64,000 bases of DNA from an uncultured Clostridia bacterium (lineage in GTDB: Bacteria; Bacillota; Clostridia; Oscillospirales; Acutalibacteraceae): NCBI GenBank assembly GCA_944380855.1, contig CALWIW010000002.1, positions 1 through 64,000 of the forward strand, read 5' to 3'. The notes beneath the pieces are model-generated. The model saw only the letters and a program-made list of their open reading frames with translations, was not told where the DNA came from and made no database searches. Position 1 is the first letter of the stretch; each line of letters begins with the position of its first letter. The position numbers and the translations under genes were made by a program. This document shows positions 9,501 to 17,677 of this stretch, in pieces.

Positions 9501-12500
9501 AATGAAGTATTCGGCGGAGCTGAAAATGTGATGGTTTATGAGGTTCCGCAGAATGGCGAAAACAACCGTGACATTTATGCTGATGTTTCAGAAATGAATG
9601 AAATGTTTAAAGTTACATTAACAGATAATTTTGCGGGTATAAAAGATATTCAGTTCTATACCTACTGCGGAAATGCTGAAAATGAAACATTTACACAGAT
9701 AGGCACGGAGAACTTAATATCAAATGGCAGTGTTTCTGGTTTTGGAATAGATACACAAAAAGAGTATACCATCAAAAAAGGTGCTTTCGATTATAACTAT
9801 CACGACCAGGCATTGATTGTTAAGGTAACGGATAACATAGGTTATTTGTATTGTATGTATTATAAATTCGGTACTGACGGAGAAAATCCGGGAGAGCCGA
9901 CTATACAAGTTACAGGTACACACAACGGTGACAATGAGTGGTTTAAAGGTACGGCGCCTGTAATTAATATCAGTCATGAAGAGGATGCGAACGGCACATT
10001 AGAGTTTGTTAAGTGGAAATGGAAAAACTCAGATTATGTGCTGTTTGATAAAGAGGACGACGAAACCAAACCTGTAATTAAACTGAACGGAGAATATGAG
10101 ATTACAGCATATGCCTATGACGAAGCTGAAAGAAGAAGCGACGATGTTCCTGTAACCATTAAATATGACTCTGTTCCGCCTGAGTTTGACGTGTTACTTA
10201 ACGGCGTCATAAAAGATATGGACGAACAAAGCGGATATTATTTCTTCAAAGACAGCGTTGAAATTACAATAAACGCTGTAGACGGTCTGCAGGAGAATAA
10301 TTCCTTCATAGGAAGCGGTATAGGAGCAGTCCAGTACAAGATTGTTTATAAGAACCAAAATCCTGAAGAAGTTTCTTGGTCAAATTATGAAGAAAACAGC
10401 AAGCCTAAGGTTATGGCAAACAATGCTTTTGTTCTTTACGTTAAAGTTACTGATAATGCAGGAAACACAACCCAGAAGTCATCAAGACCGATAGTTGTTG
10501 ACAACAAGCCTCCTGTAGGTGTGGACTATTCAAGACCGGAAATAAGCTATTCCGTACCTGCTACAGCTACAGGCTTCTACACAGACAGTGTAAATGTTGA
10601 TGTTACTGTAATAGACCACAAATATATCGGTAATATTCCTAACACCAACGGTTCTTGCTCAGGTGTTGACTCTTTGACTTACACACTTAAGGTTGACGGA
10701 GAAATTATTAAAGAAAATGTAAGTCTTGTGGATAATACACAAAGCGGATCAATAACCGAGAGAGAAGACGTAACAATCACTCTGGATAAGGCTGAATGTA
10801 ACTCCAATAATATTGAGATTACATTGTATGCAAAAGATAAAGCAGGAAATGAAACTAAATATGTTATTGAAGCGGGCAAAATTAAGATAGATGTAACAGA
10901 TCCGACAATCTATGTAAGCTACGATAACAACAGTCCTGTAAACGATCATTTCTATAGTAATACAAGAACAGCAACCATCGTTGTTACCGAGAGAAACCTT
11001 GATTATAATGATGTAGATATTACCGTAACCAACACTGACGGAACAGCTCCTGTATATTCCCAGTGGGTAAAGACTCAGGGAACAGGAAACGGTGATAACA
11101 CCACACACACAATGACTGTATTCTATAATGCAGACGGCGATTATACCTTTGATGTTAAGGCCTCAGATATGGCAGGAAATACAGACAAGGGAACAGAATT
11201 TGCACAGGGTACAACAAATCCTGACAGCTTTACAGTTGATATGACAAAGCCGGTTGTTTCTGTAGGATATGACAACAACTCTGCACAAAACGGCAAGTAT
11301 TTCAAGGAAGTAAGAAATGCAACAGTTACCGTTGTTGAGCATAACTTTGACCTTCAGTTTGTAACATCAACAATTACAGCTTCCCTGGAGGGACAGGGAA
11401 TTTCAGTTCCGCAGCTTTCCTGGAGTCACAGCGGAGATACTCACACAGCCTATATCGCTTATACTGCCGACGGCGATTATACCTTCGACTTTGATATGGC
11501 TGACCTTGCCGCAAATAAAATTGACGGTGTAAACTACGGATCTTCAGTTGCTGCACAGGAGTTTACTGTTGATACTACAATTGAAGAACCTGCTATTGCA
11601 GGAGTTGAAAACGGAATGCCTTATAAGGAGACCGTAATTCCTGAGGTAAGCTTCAGTGATATTAACTACAGCGACTATAGCATTAAGCTTACACGTACAA
11701 GAATGAACGAAATTGATGTTGATGTAACAGATCAGTTTATTGGAGGTCTTGTTTCTGAGGACGGCAACGGAGGATCTGGAGTATTTGATACTTTTGAAAG
11801 AATAAGAGAAAACGACGGTATTTACAGACTTGAAGTTACAATGAACGACCTTGCAGGTAACACAGCCACAAGTGAGGTTATGTTCTCAGTAAACAGATTT
11901 GGTTCTGTATATGTATTCGGCGATTATCTTATCTCCTTGCAGGACGCTTATGTTCAGAAGGTAAGCGACGACCTTGTTATTACAGAATACAACCCGGATA
12001 AACTTTTGGAAAATTCAGTAAATATTCAGGTTACACACGACAGTTCTCCTTTGAGCACAGTAAACTACAGGGTTAACCCACTTGTAAATGACGCCGTAAC
12101 TGTAGGTGAAAGCGGCTGGTATCAGTATGAATATGTAATTGACGCAAGCAACTTTGAAAAGGACGGCGTTTACAGCTTGGTTATTTCTTCCGCCGACGAG
12201 GCAGGAAATATGCCTGAAACCATCAATTTTGATGACTTAGAGGTTTTGTTCAGAGTAGACACAGTAAAACCTGAGCTTACAGATATTAAGGGACTTGAAG
12301 AGGCCATCGTTAACTCAACAGGTGTTGACGTAACATTCAGTATGTTTGACGCAATAGGACTCAAAAAGGTAGATATTTATATTTCCGGAGAGAAAGTAGC
12401 AACCTTAGACGCAAGTGAAAACATGATTAACTTTGTTGGCGAATTTGCAATAGGTGAAGGTGCCGACCAAAGCATAAGAATTGTTGCAGAGGATATGGCA

Positions 12501-12698
12501 GGAAATATTTTGGATACTGATTCAGATGAGTTTGCAACAGAACTTTCCTTTGTAAAGTCAATCACAGTTTCAACTAATTTCTTTGTTAGATGGTATGCAA
12601 ATAAGGTGCTGTTCTGGAGTTCAATTGCTGTTGCAGTTCTTCTTGTAGGAGGAATAGTATTCTTCATTTACAGAAGAAAGAGAGAACAGGAAGAGTAA
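6600..12698 (+). CDS. Giant Ig-like repeat surface protein, body and membrane anchor
   Basis: Same frame as the signal-peptide fragment; the first potential start after the TAA is GTG 6600, without a convincing ribosome-binding site. The 2032-residue body is a chain of bacterial Ig-like/MBG-like beta domains (for example repeated NAGTYTLSI and NAGSYEV patterns). Many DNAGN/DMAGN/DLAGN signatures occur, and two near-duplicate domains are encoded at about 10897-11230 and 11237-11570. A TM near residues 2003-2025 and the tail YRRKREQEE anchor it in the membrane; no LPxTG is seen. Such proteins act as adhesins or stalks. Without the upstream signal peptide this body could not be exported, so function depends on read-through or the gene is inactivated. 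Confidence 0.8.
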   Translation: MGIKLSDKAYVPQAEPGLPEITGVTVEGVSTSYQGSAVEAVTVTGAEDCTVEYSVDGASFTLVKPMLDAPTAAPMEITVRVTKNGYRELLKNVTASMSKGRVPVEVVPVNTPYTGAEISLLGEPVYDSSLATLSYRVTGDADFTPNIPVRKDAGSYEVEIKVTPTDVVLYEEYTFTKTASISSLAFGDDIKIIPKDITYNATAQQAFDVQYTAGNYTNLSIMFKPQGEPDTSYTGNIPMVQYAGTYDYDVKITADGYDEYVTTASITVKKAEPQIAYVLNENAVYNETTSIPLVTNAVVGKGEAQIEYSLNGGEFSNVIPNVNNAGTYTLSIRMPETANYAEKYFETDRAITVAKANFEMKFSGVPTDIAYNENNKFTYKVENEDKLPQGTIEYSLDSSTTAAAVIDKTTGEVTYTGPGAITVKAKFIESDGINYTAGENKEATYTLNVNYLPVPPDWNVFDTPYTNNGGFDFYKEKLTVTPPAGWTVRLESVDFTGSTGTEEIELTSWQEDVTVTEFGSYENFTVRFKNDVTNEISEAFVLGNFAINNEDTFNKVTFFNLYKTNEDTFPTIINILTFGVFCGEEVKIAATVPQKQIGNSFESAEFVEFCFGEDNTVIVEVSENRTAVVDFPDNFSGTIKARAIGFNGQTSDYVEMTNKNSNVQFDTENPDETISVDLTVDLTDPVINSVIFSQKSIDDENVFENVIPDEDATITVRKEFNMTVDVSDNVSGIGSIEVTLKDEENGKEINFPKIYQQLDKEDSYTIENLKPYPIQGKTKITVRVCNNATLVSEQIFYVYGDSTPPEIKSIAPVKNAGKNLLVQGNYDENNKNNFVYFANGSDESGKFKVTVDDTRDGTVFSSEGIKVSYRLIGTDNSVVEAKTVDTVKEGNKNTCTIDVGNNFKGWIVLTAFDGAGNPSNDRKDMSSVGIIVADAAPNNQKDGSLTKPETDIYNTTKASQFVPDEMINEVFGGAENVMVYEVPQNGENNRDIYADVSEMNEMFKVTLTDNFAGIKDIQFYTYCGNAENETFTQIGTENLISNGSVSGFGIDTQKEYTIKKGAFDYNYHDQALIVKVTDNIGYLYCMYYKFGTDGENPGEPTIQVTGTHNGDNEWFKGTAPVINISHEEDANGTLEFVKWKWKNSDYVLFDKEDDETKPVIKLNGEYEITAYAYDEAERRSDDVPVTIKYDSVPPEFDVLLNGVIKDMDEQSGYYFFKDSVEITINAVDGLQENNSFIGSGIGAVQYKIVYKNQNPEEVSWSNYEENSKPKVMANNAFVLYVKVTDNAGNTTQKSSRPIVVDNKPPVGVDYSRPEISYSVPATATGFYTDSVNVDVTVIDHKYIGNIPNTNGSCSGVDSLTYTLKVDGEIIKENVSLVDNTQSGSITEREDVTITLDKAECNSNNIEITLYAKDKAGNETKYVIEAGKIKIDVTDPTIYVSYDNNSPVNDHFYSNTRTATIVVTERNLDYNDVDITVTNTDGTAPVYSQWVKTQGTGNGDNTTHTMTVFYNADGDYTFDVKASDMAGNTDKGTEFAQGTTNPDSFTVDMTKPVVSVGYDNNSAQNGKYFKEVRNATVTVVEHNFDLQFVTSTITASLEGQGISVPQLSWSHSGDTHTAYIAYTADGDYTFDFDMADLAANKIDGVNYGSSVAAQEFTVDTTIEEPAIAGVENGMPYKETVIPEVSFSDINYSDYSIKLTRTRMNEIDVDVTDQFIGGLVSEDGNGGSGVFDTFERIRENDGIYRLEVTMNDLAGNTATSEVMFSVNRFGSVYVFGDYLISLQDAYVQKVSDDLVITEYNPDKLLENSVNIQVTHDSSPLSTVNYRVNPLVNDAVTVGESGWYQYEYVIDASNFEKDGVYSLVISSADEAGNMPETINFDDLEVLFRVDTVKPELTDIKGLEEAIVNSTGVDVTFSMFDAIGLKKVDIYISGEKVATLDASENMINFVGEFAIGEGADQSIRIVAEDMAGNILDTDSDEFATELSFVKSITVSTNFFVRWYANKVLFWSSIAVAVLLVGGIVFFIYRRKREQEE

Positions 12699-12747
12699 TT
12701 CACAATTATAATTTTGTATACGGAAAAATTACATGATTTTTCTAAAT

Positions 12748-12776
12748 GGCAGAGGAACTTAAAAAGTTCCTCTGCC
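12748..12776. other. Perfect hairpin after the giant gene
   Basis: GGCAGAGGAACTT (12748-12760) pairs with AGTTCCTCTGCC (12765-12776), a 12-bp GC-containing stem with a short A-rich loop, 50 bases past the stop. There is no T-tract on either side, so it is not a canonical terminator. It may stabilise the 3' end of the operon transcript or separate it from the protease-FHA gene. Confidence 0.5.
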
Positions 12777-12923
12777 CGGTAAATTTCGTATATGGAAATA
12801 AAGGTTGATTTAATTGGTTTATATTAGCTCTGCAAAAATTTATCTTATTCGATTATTTGTTTAGGGGTAACTGTATTTAAACGTTATTGTCCTATTATCA
12901 AAATATGGAAAAGGAGAAAGAAC

Positions 12924-14588
12924 ATGAAAAAAATTAATAAAATCATTACAGTTTTCATGACAGTTTGCTTACTTGGCTTGATGGTTTTCTCTAATGCAGG
13001 AGCGGTAGACGCAAACGAAAGTGTATTGAATGCAAGAAGCGGCGTTATGCAGGTTAGAACCTACATGGACGTAACTCTCATTGACGGCTCGGTTGTAGAA
13101 ATGTATACAAGCGGAACCAGTTTTATTGTTAACGAGAACACCATTATAACAAATGCTCACGTTGTTGATAAAGAAATGATTCTTACAGACCCGGAGCTTA
13201 TGTCTTTCGGTGTTACAGACATTAATATAAAAGAAATCAAGGTTGTTGTAAGAAACGACGTTATGATTGACGCTACAGTAAATAATTTCAGCCGTGAAAT
13301 GGATTTTGCAATTCTTAATCTCAGCCAGTCCATATCAGGAAAACAGCCTCTTACTTTGGCAACTAACGAATATCTTGACGGAATTGCAACAACAGCTGAC
13401 GTTTACGCTCTCGGATTCCCGGGCAGAGCCGATGATTTCCATCAGCATGACGCTACATACACAGAAGAGGATATCACAATTACTCATGGCTCAATTTCCG
13501 GAGTAACAACAAAGCTTATTAACAATAAGAATGTTCCTATATTCATGCATCAGGCTACAATTTCAGGCGGCAACTCCGGCGGTCCTTTGGTAACAGCTGA
13601 CGGTGTAGTAATCGGAGTTAACACATGGTCATATTCCGGTGACAGCTGGTCAACAAGAATTTCGGAAGTAACAAGCATTTTGGATGCTTTGGGTATACCT
13701 TATCAAAAGTCTTCAGGTAATCCTACAGCTCCGTCAACTGATGACGAAGATCCTACATCTAAGCCTTCAGAAGAAAAAACATCAGAAAATACAGGCGATG
13801 AAGATAAGGCAAACACAAAAGAGCTTGAAACTTTAATTTCCGAATGTGAGAAGTTAGACAAAACTGCTTATGATGAGGGAAGCTGGCAGTCTTTTGAAAA
13901 AGCTTTGACAGAAGCTAACAATGTTTTGAGCGACAGCAAAGCATCTCAGGAAGATGTAGATACAGCATTAAGCAATCTTCAGCAGGCAAAATCTGCACTT
14001 AAAGCTGCTGACGGCAATAGCATGATGATTATTATAATCATTTCCGCTGCTGCTGTTTTGGTTATTGTTATTGTAATTATTATCATAGTTGTAATTAGCG
14101 GCAAAAAGAAGAAACAGGCTTCAAGCAGACAGAATGTACCGGTTAGAAGACCTCCGGTTCAGAATGAGGCTATGCCTCAAAGTCCGCGTGGATATAATCC
14201 TCCGAACTACGGTCAGGCACCTGCAAGCGAACAGACAACTGTTCTTACTCAGGATTCCTCATCTGAGGGCACAATGATTTTGGGACAGGAAAGCCCGCTC
14301 GCCTGCCTTATCAGAAAGAATACAGGAGAAAAAATCAGCATTACCAAGAGTAATTTCAGAATCGGTAAAGAAAGAGGAAGAGTAGATTATTGTGTAAACA
14401 ATTCTTCTGTAAGCCGACTCCATGCTACAATTATTTCCAGAAACGGAGCTTACTACATTATCGACCATGGAACAACAAACCATACTTATGTTGACGGCAG
14501 ATTGATTGCAAGCAATGCCGAGGTAGAGATCCGTAACGGTACAGAAATTAAAATGTCTAATGAAATTTTTGAATTTAAAGTTGGATAA
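12924..14588 (+). CDS. Trypsin-like protease / FIVAR-like / TM / FHA fusion protein
   Basis: ATG 12924 follows AAAAGGAGAAAG. Domain order: signal or anchor segment 1-29; S1C trypsin-like domain about 38-260 with the full triad His79 (TNAHVV), Asp127 (MDFAIL) and Ser218 (GGNSGGPL); an acidic Thr/Ser linker; a FIVAR-like helical pair at 300-360; a very hydrophobic TM at 367-392; a basic stop; then a cytoplasmic region with TTVL (Thr439) and GTMIL (Thr450) motifs and a C-terminal FHA domain at 476-554 (FRIGKERG, SRLHAT, TNHTYVDG). No PDZ domain. The FHA module and its lead-in RKNTGEK resemble those of the 1090-2511 protein. It appears to link outside proteolysis with inside phospho-Thr recognition. 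Confidence 0.88.
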   Translation: MKKINKIITVFMTVCLLGLMVFSNAGAVDANESVLNARSGVMQVRTYMDVTLIDGSVVEMYTSGTSFIVNENTIITNAHVVDKEMILTDPELMSFGVTDINIKEIKVVVRNDVMIDATVNNFSREMDFAILNLSQSISGKQPLTLATNEYLDGIATTADVYALGFPGRADDFHQHDATYTEEDITITHGSISGVTTKLINNKNVPIFMHQATISGGNSGGPLVTADGVVIGVNTWSYSGDSWSTRISEVTSILDALGIPYQKSSGNPTAPSTDDEDPTSKPSEEKTSENTGDEDKANTKELETLISECEKLDKTAYDEGSWQSFEKALTEANNVLSDSKASQEDVDTALSNLQQAKSALKAADGNSMMIIIIISAAAVLVIVIVIIIIVVISGKKKKQASSRQNVPVRRPPVQNEAMPQSPRGYNPPNYGQAPASEQTTVLTQDSSSEGTMILGQESPLACLIRKNTGEKISITKSNFRIGKERGRVDYCVNNSSVSRLHATIISRNGAYYIIDHGTTNHTYVDGRLIASNAEVEIRNGTEIKMSNEIFEFKVG

Positions 14589-14681
14589 TGTACTCTTGGA
14601 TAAGAGAATAAAATTTAAATGTAAAGTGAAGCTTTTAATCAATAAAATCAACGAATAAAGCTGATAGTTTCAGCTTACACA

Positions 14682-14722
14682 GAGAAACCGGGATTCCGTA
14701 AATGGTTCCCGGTTTCTTATTT
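14682..14722 (+). terminator. Terminator of the first kinase-cluster block
   Basis: AGAAACCGGGA pairs with TCCCGGTTTCT around a loop of about 13 nt and is followed by TATTTG. It lies about 95 bases after the protease-FHA stop and before the next promoter, so it closes the first block. The T-tract is weak. Confidence 0.6.
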
Positions 14723-14806
14723 GAGAAGTGTCGTAAATATATATTTACATAATTTTTCAATATATTAGATTTATTTTGCCTTAATAATATGTGATATATT
14801 GAAAAA

Positions 14807-14834
14807 TTGTGCAAAAGATGGTAAAATGTATAAT
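14807..14834 (+). promoter_or_regulatory. Candidate sigma-A promoter for the second kinase block
   Basis: TTGTGC (14807-14812) and a consensus TATAAT (14829-14834) are 16 bases apart, placing the start of transcription near 14841. That is too close for ATG 14846 but suits ATG 14867 as the start of the phosphatase. Confidence 0.5.
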
Positions 14835-14866
14835 CATAATATATAATGTCGCAAAGAAGGGTGCTT

Positions 14867-15745
14867 ATGAGAAACCGTTTGAATAATGCCGCCGTGTGCA
14901 GCGATGTAGGAAACGGACGGCAGGATAATCAGGATAATTTTTATCTGGACGGCATTTTTGACAGCGATAAAAAGGAAAGTTTTATTTCAAAAAAAATATC
15001 CTTCAAAAGATATGCTCTGTTTGCTGTGGCTGACGGAATGGGCGGTCAGAGCTTTGGGGAATATGCCTCCAGGACTGCCATGAGCTTTCTTAGAAATTAT
15101 TTTTTTAAAAAAGATTTAAAGGTCGACAGCAGAATTGAAGAATATATTTATGCGGCAAATGAAGAATTATGTTCCCATGCGGCAAAAACAGGAACAAGAA
15201 TAGGAACTACTCTTGTTGTGCTGTCAATTGAAAAGGACAAGGCAAGAGTGTACAATATCGGCGACAGCAGATGTTATCTATACAGAAAAGGAAAGCTTTC
15301 ACAGCTGTCAAAGGACCATACTTTGGCAGCGGAGCTTGTGGCTATGAATGTTTTAAGTCCCGTGGAGGCTGAAAATGACAGCAGAAAGCATCAGCTTACA
15401 CAGCATATGGGACTCTCTCAGGAAGAAATGCTTTTGTCGGTTTACAGAAGCCCTGAAATTGCTTTAAAAGGAGGAGACAGGTTGCTCCTTTGCAGCGACG
15501 GCGTCACAGATGCCTTAAATGAGGGTGAAATTGCAGGTGTTTTATCCGGAAAGGGCAGCAGTAAAAGAATTGCAAATGATATTGTTTTTAAAGCGTTGGA
15601 TAAAAACGCCGGAGATAATATAACTGCATTGGTTGTTAGTATAGTTGATACGGCAAGAGGAAAAAGGCTTAGAAATTTGATTTGGGGCGGTTTGCTTTTG
15701 CTTGCGGCTGCTGCGGGAATCGTTACAGGTTTGCTTTTGTCATAG
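14867..15745 (+). CDS. Membrane-anchored PP2C-family phosphatase
   Basis: ATG 14867 follows AGAAGGG; an in-frame ATG at 14846 lies almost at the predicted transcript start. PP2C motifs are all present: SDVGNGRQDNQD, VADGMGGQ, GTTLVVLS, NIGDSRCYLY, CSDGVTDAL and DNITALVVS. Unlike the 2522 phosphatase it ends in a TM (the last 22 residues, GGLLLLAAAAGIVTGLLLS). The catalytic domain is therefore tethered to the inner face of the membrane, next to the two membrane kinases encoded immediately downstream. Likely role: counteract those kinases. Confidence 0.9.
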   Translation: MRNRLNNAAVCSDVGNGRQDNQDNFYLDGIFDSDKKESFISKKISFKRYALFAVADGMGGQSFGEYASRTAMSFLRNYFFKKDLKVDSRIEEYIYAANEELCSHAAKTGTRIGTTLVVLSIEKDKARVYNIGDSRCYLYRKGKLSQLSKDHTLAAELVAMNVLSPVEAENDSRKHQLTQHMGLSQEEMLLSVYRSPEIALKGGDRLLLCSDGVTDALNEGEIAGVLSGKGSSKRIANDIVFKALDKNAGDNITALVVSIVDTARGKRLRNLIWGGLLLLAAAAGIVTGLLLS

Positions 15746-15790
15746 TTAATAATACAACCATTGACCGTGATTATTTTGGGGGATTGAGAT

Positions 15791-17635
15791 ATGGGAGAAC
15801 TCATTGTTTTACCGAAACAATGGAGCGGCTGGAAAGTAGTGAGACTGCTTGGAAGCGGTTCTTTTGCTAAGGTCTATCTTGCGGAAAAAATTGAATACGG
15901 TGAAAGATTTCTTTGTGCAATTAAGCATATCTCCATATCAAACAGAAAGCAGGAAAATTTAGAACTGTTTGCTGAGGGCATTGCCGGAAATGCAAATGAC
16001 GTGAGCAAATACTGCGGTCAGATAAAATCTGACCTGATACATGAGATAAAAACCAACTATGAAGTAAGAGGAAATTCAAATATAGTTTGCTACAGCGACC
16101 ACGTTGTAGAGGAAAAAGCAGACGGCTCTGGATATGACGTCTACATAATGATGGAATATTTAAAGAGTCTGTCCTCTGTTATCAGCGAAAGAGGCGTTTT
16201 AACCACAGCTGAGGTTTTGCGTATCGGCATTGATATGTGCAGTGCCTTGGAGGTGCTGGGAGCAAAAAATATTATTCACAGGGATATAAAACCGGGAAAT
16301 ATTTTCGTAAACAGTGAGGGAGTATATAAGCTTGGTGATTTCGGCGTTGCCAAGGTGCTTGATAAAACTGCCAGCGGAATGTCAATAAAGGGCACGGTAT
16401 CATATATGGCACCGGAAATTTTCCTAAGCGATAAGGTGGATAAAAGGTCGGATATTTATTCTTTGGGATTGGTGCTTTACAGGCTGCTCAACAACAATAA
16501 ACCGCCCTTTGTTGATACAAATAAAAACGGAGTTACCCACGATGATAATTCCGCTTCTTTTCACAGAAGAGTTGGAGGAGAACAAATACCATATCCTATG
16601 GACTGCTCGGACAGAGGATTGGTTGATGTAATAATGAAAGCCTGTGATTACAGACCGGAAAACAGGTGGCAGACAGCTTCTGAAATGAAAGAGGCTTTGC
16701 TGTTTGTTAAAAATGGCGGCGTTAACAACGCAGGATATTTAAGACCTGTTTTAGGGGTTAATCCTGACTATTCGCCCTATCAGCAGTATGATGCTTACAG
16801 AGAATATATGGAAAACGATTGGAGCAGAAAAAACGCTGTCAACGGAAAAAACGGAAATAACAGCTCGTATTTAAAGCTTATACTTTCAGGAGTGGCGGCG
16901 GTATGTGTTGTTGTTATAATTTCTGCTGTGCTTATAATGAATCTGAATTTAAACAGCGGTTCAAATAATTATATTGACCGGGATTTTACACATGAGAACT
17001 CTTCCGAAAGCTTCTCTGAAAAAACAGAAGGGAAAAATGATGTGACGGAAGAAAGCAGTGAAAAAACCGTGTTTTCAGATAATCATAATTCAGACTTTTA
17101 TACGCCGACGGAAAAACCTACAGTACCCCATATTGAGGAAAAAACTGAACCTGCCGAGGAAAAGAGCAGTAAAGTGTGTTTTGCCGACGTAAAACGGTTT
17201 TTGACGGTGAGAATGGAGGCAGACAGCACTTCTCAGGCGATAGTTTTTGTTCCTCCCCTCACCTCTATGACAATATTAAACGAAACTCCCGTAAACGGTA
17301 TGCTTTTAGTTTCAGTTGACGCTACAAAGGATGTGGGATACGTTAATACAAAATATATCTGTTACAGCAGAGAGGCTGCAAAGGAGGAAGCAAAGAATTC
17401 CTCCGTAAAAGAGTTTTTTTATCCGAAAAACAGATTTATACATATTGTAAAGAAGAATACAGTTATTTATGACGGAAAAGGAAAAGTCGAAGATAATTTG
17501 AAGGAAGATGAGCTGGTATATATTGTAAATATACTTGATTCCGAGTATGTGGAGGTTTTGTTTATAGATTCAGAGCTTCCCTATTACCGCGGTGTTGCAG
17601 CAGTCCGTGATTTAGAGATAACTGACGGGTGTTAA
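15791..17635 (+). CDS. Membrane Ser/Thr kinase with extracytoplasmic SH3-like domain
   Basis: ATG 15791 follows GGGGGATTGAG. Kinase domain residues 15-305: glycine loop GSGSFAKVY (21-29), Lys45, HRDIKPGN (163-170), DFG (183-185), APE (207-209). TM at 362-384 follows a basic/Asn-rich juxtamembrane stretch. Outside lies a Ser/Glu/Thr-rich stalk (400-455), then an SH3-like module (about 457-530, CFADVKRFLTVRMEADSTS) and a further beta-rich segment to the end. SH3-like domains bind cell-wall peptides, so this may be a wall-sensing receptor kinase. The kinase half is closely related to that of the next gene, so the pair looks like a tandem duplication with exchanged exteriors. Confidence 0.9.
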   Translation: MGELIVLPKQWSGWKVVRLLGSGSFAKVYLAEKIEYGERFLCAIKHISISNRKQENLELFAEGIAGNANDVSKYCGQIKSDLIHEIKTNYEVRGNSNIVCYSDHVVEEKADGSGYDVYIMMEYLKSLSSVISERGVLTTAEVLRIGIDMCSALEVLGAKNIIHRDIKPGNIFVNSEGVYKLGDFGVAKVLDKTASGMSIKGTVSYMAPEIFLSDKVDKRSDIYSLGLVLYRLLNNNKPPFVDTNKNGVTHDDNSASFHRRVGGEQIPYPMDCSDRGLVDVIMKACDYRPENRWQTASEMKEALLFVKNGGVNNAGYLRPVLGVNPDYSPYQQYDAYREYMENDWSRKNAVNGKNGNNSSYLKLILSGVAAVCVVVIISAVLIMNLNLNSGSNNYIDRDFTHENSSESFSEKTEGKNDVTEESSEKTVFSDNHNSDFYTPTEKPTVPHIEEKTEPAEEKSSKVCFADVKRFLTVRMEADSTSQAIVFVPPLTSMTILNETPVNGMLLVSVDATKDVGYVNTKYICYSREAAKEEAKNSSVKEFFYPKNRFIHIVKKNTVIYDGKGKVEDNLKEDELVYIVNILDSEYVEVLFIDSELPYYRGVAAVRDLEITDGC

Positions 17636-17677
17636 CATATATTTGATTTCTTTTACTTGTTTTAAGGGGGATTAATA

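Noticed and set aside
6600..12698. Sortase-anchored (LPxTG) protein, substrate of the class B sortase at 53344
   Set aside because: The C-terminus is a TM plus basic tail with no LPxTG or NPxTG motif before it. It looks membrane-anchored.
12748..12776. Rho-independent terminator after the giant surface gene
   Set aside because: The stem is strong, but neither strand has a T-tract. It is listed only as a hairpin.
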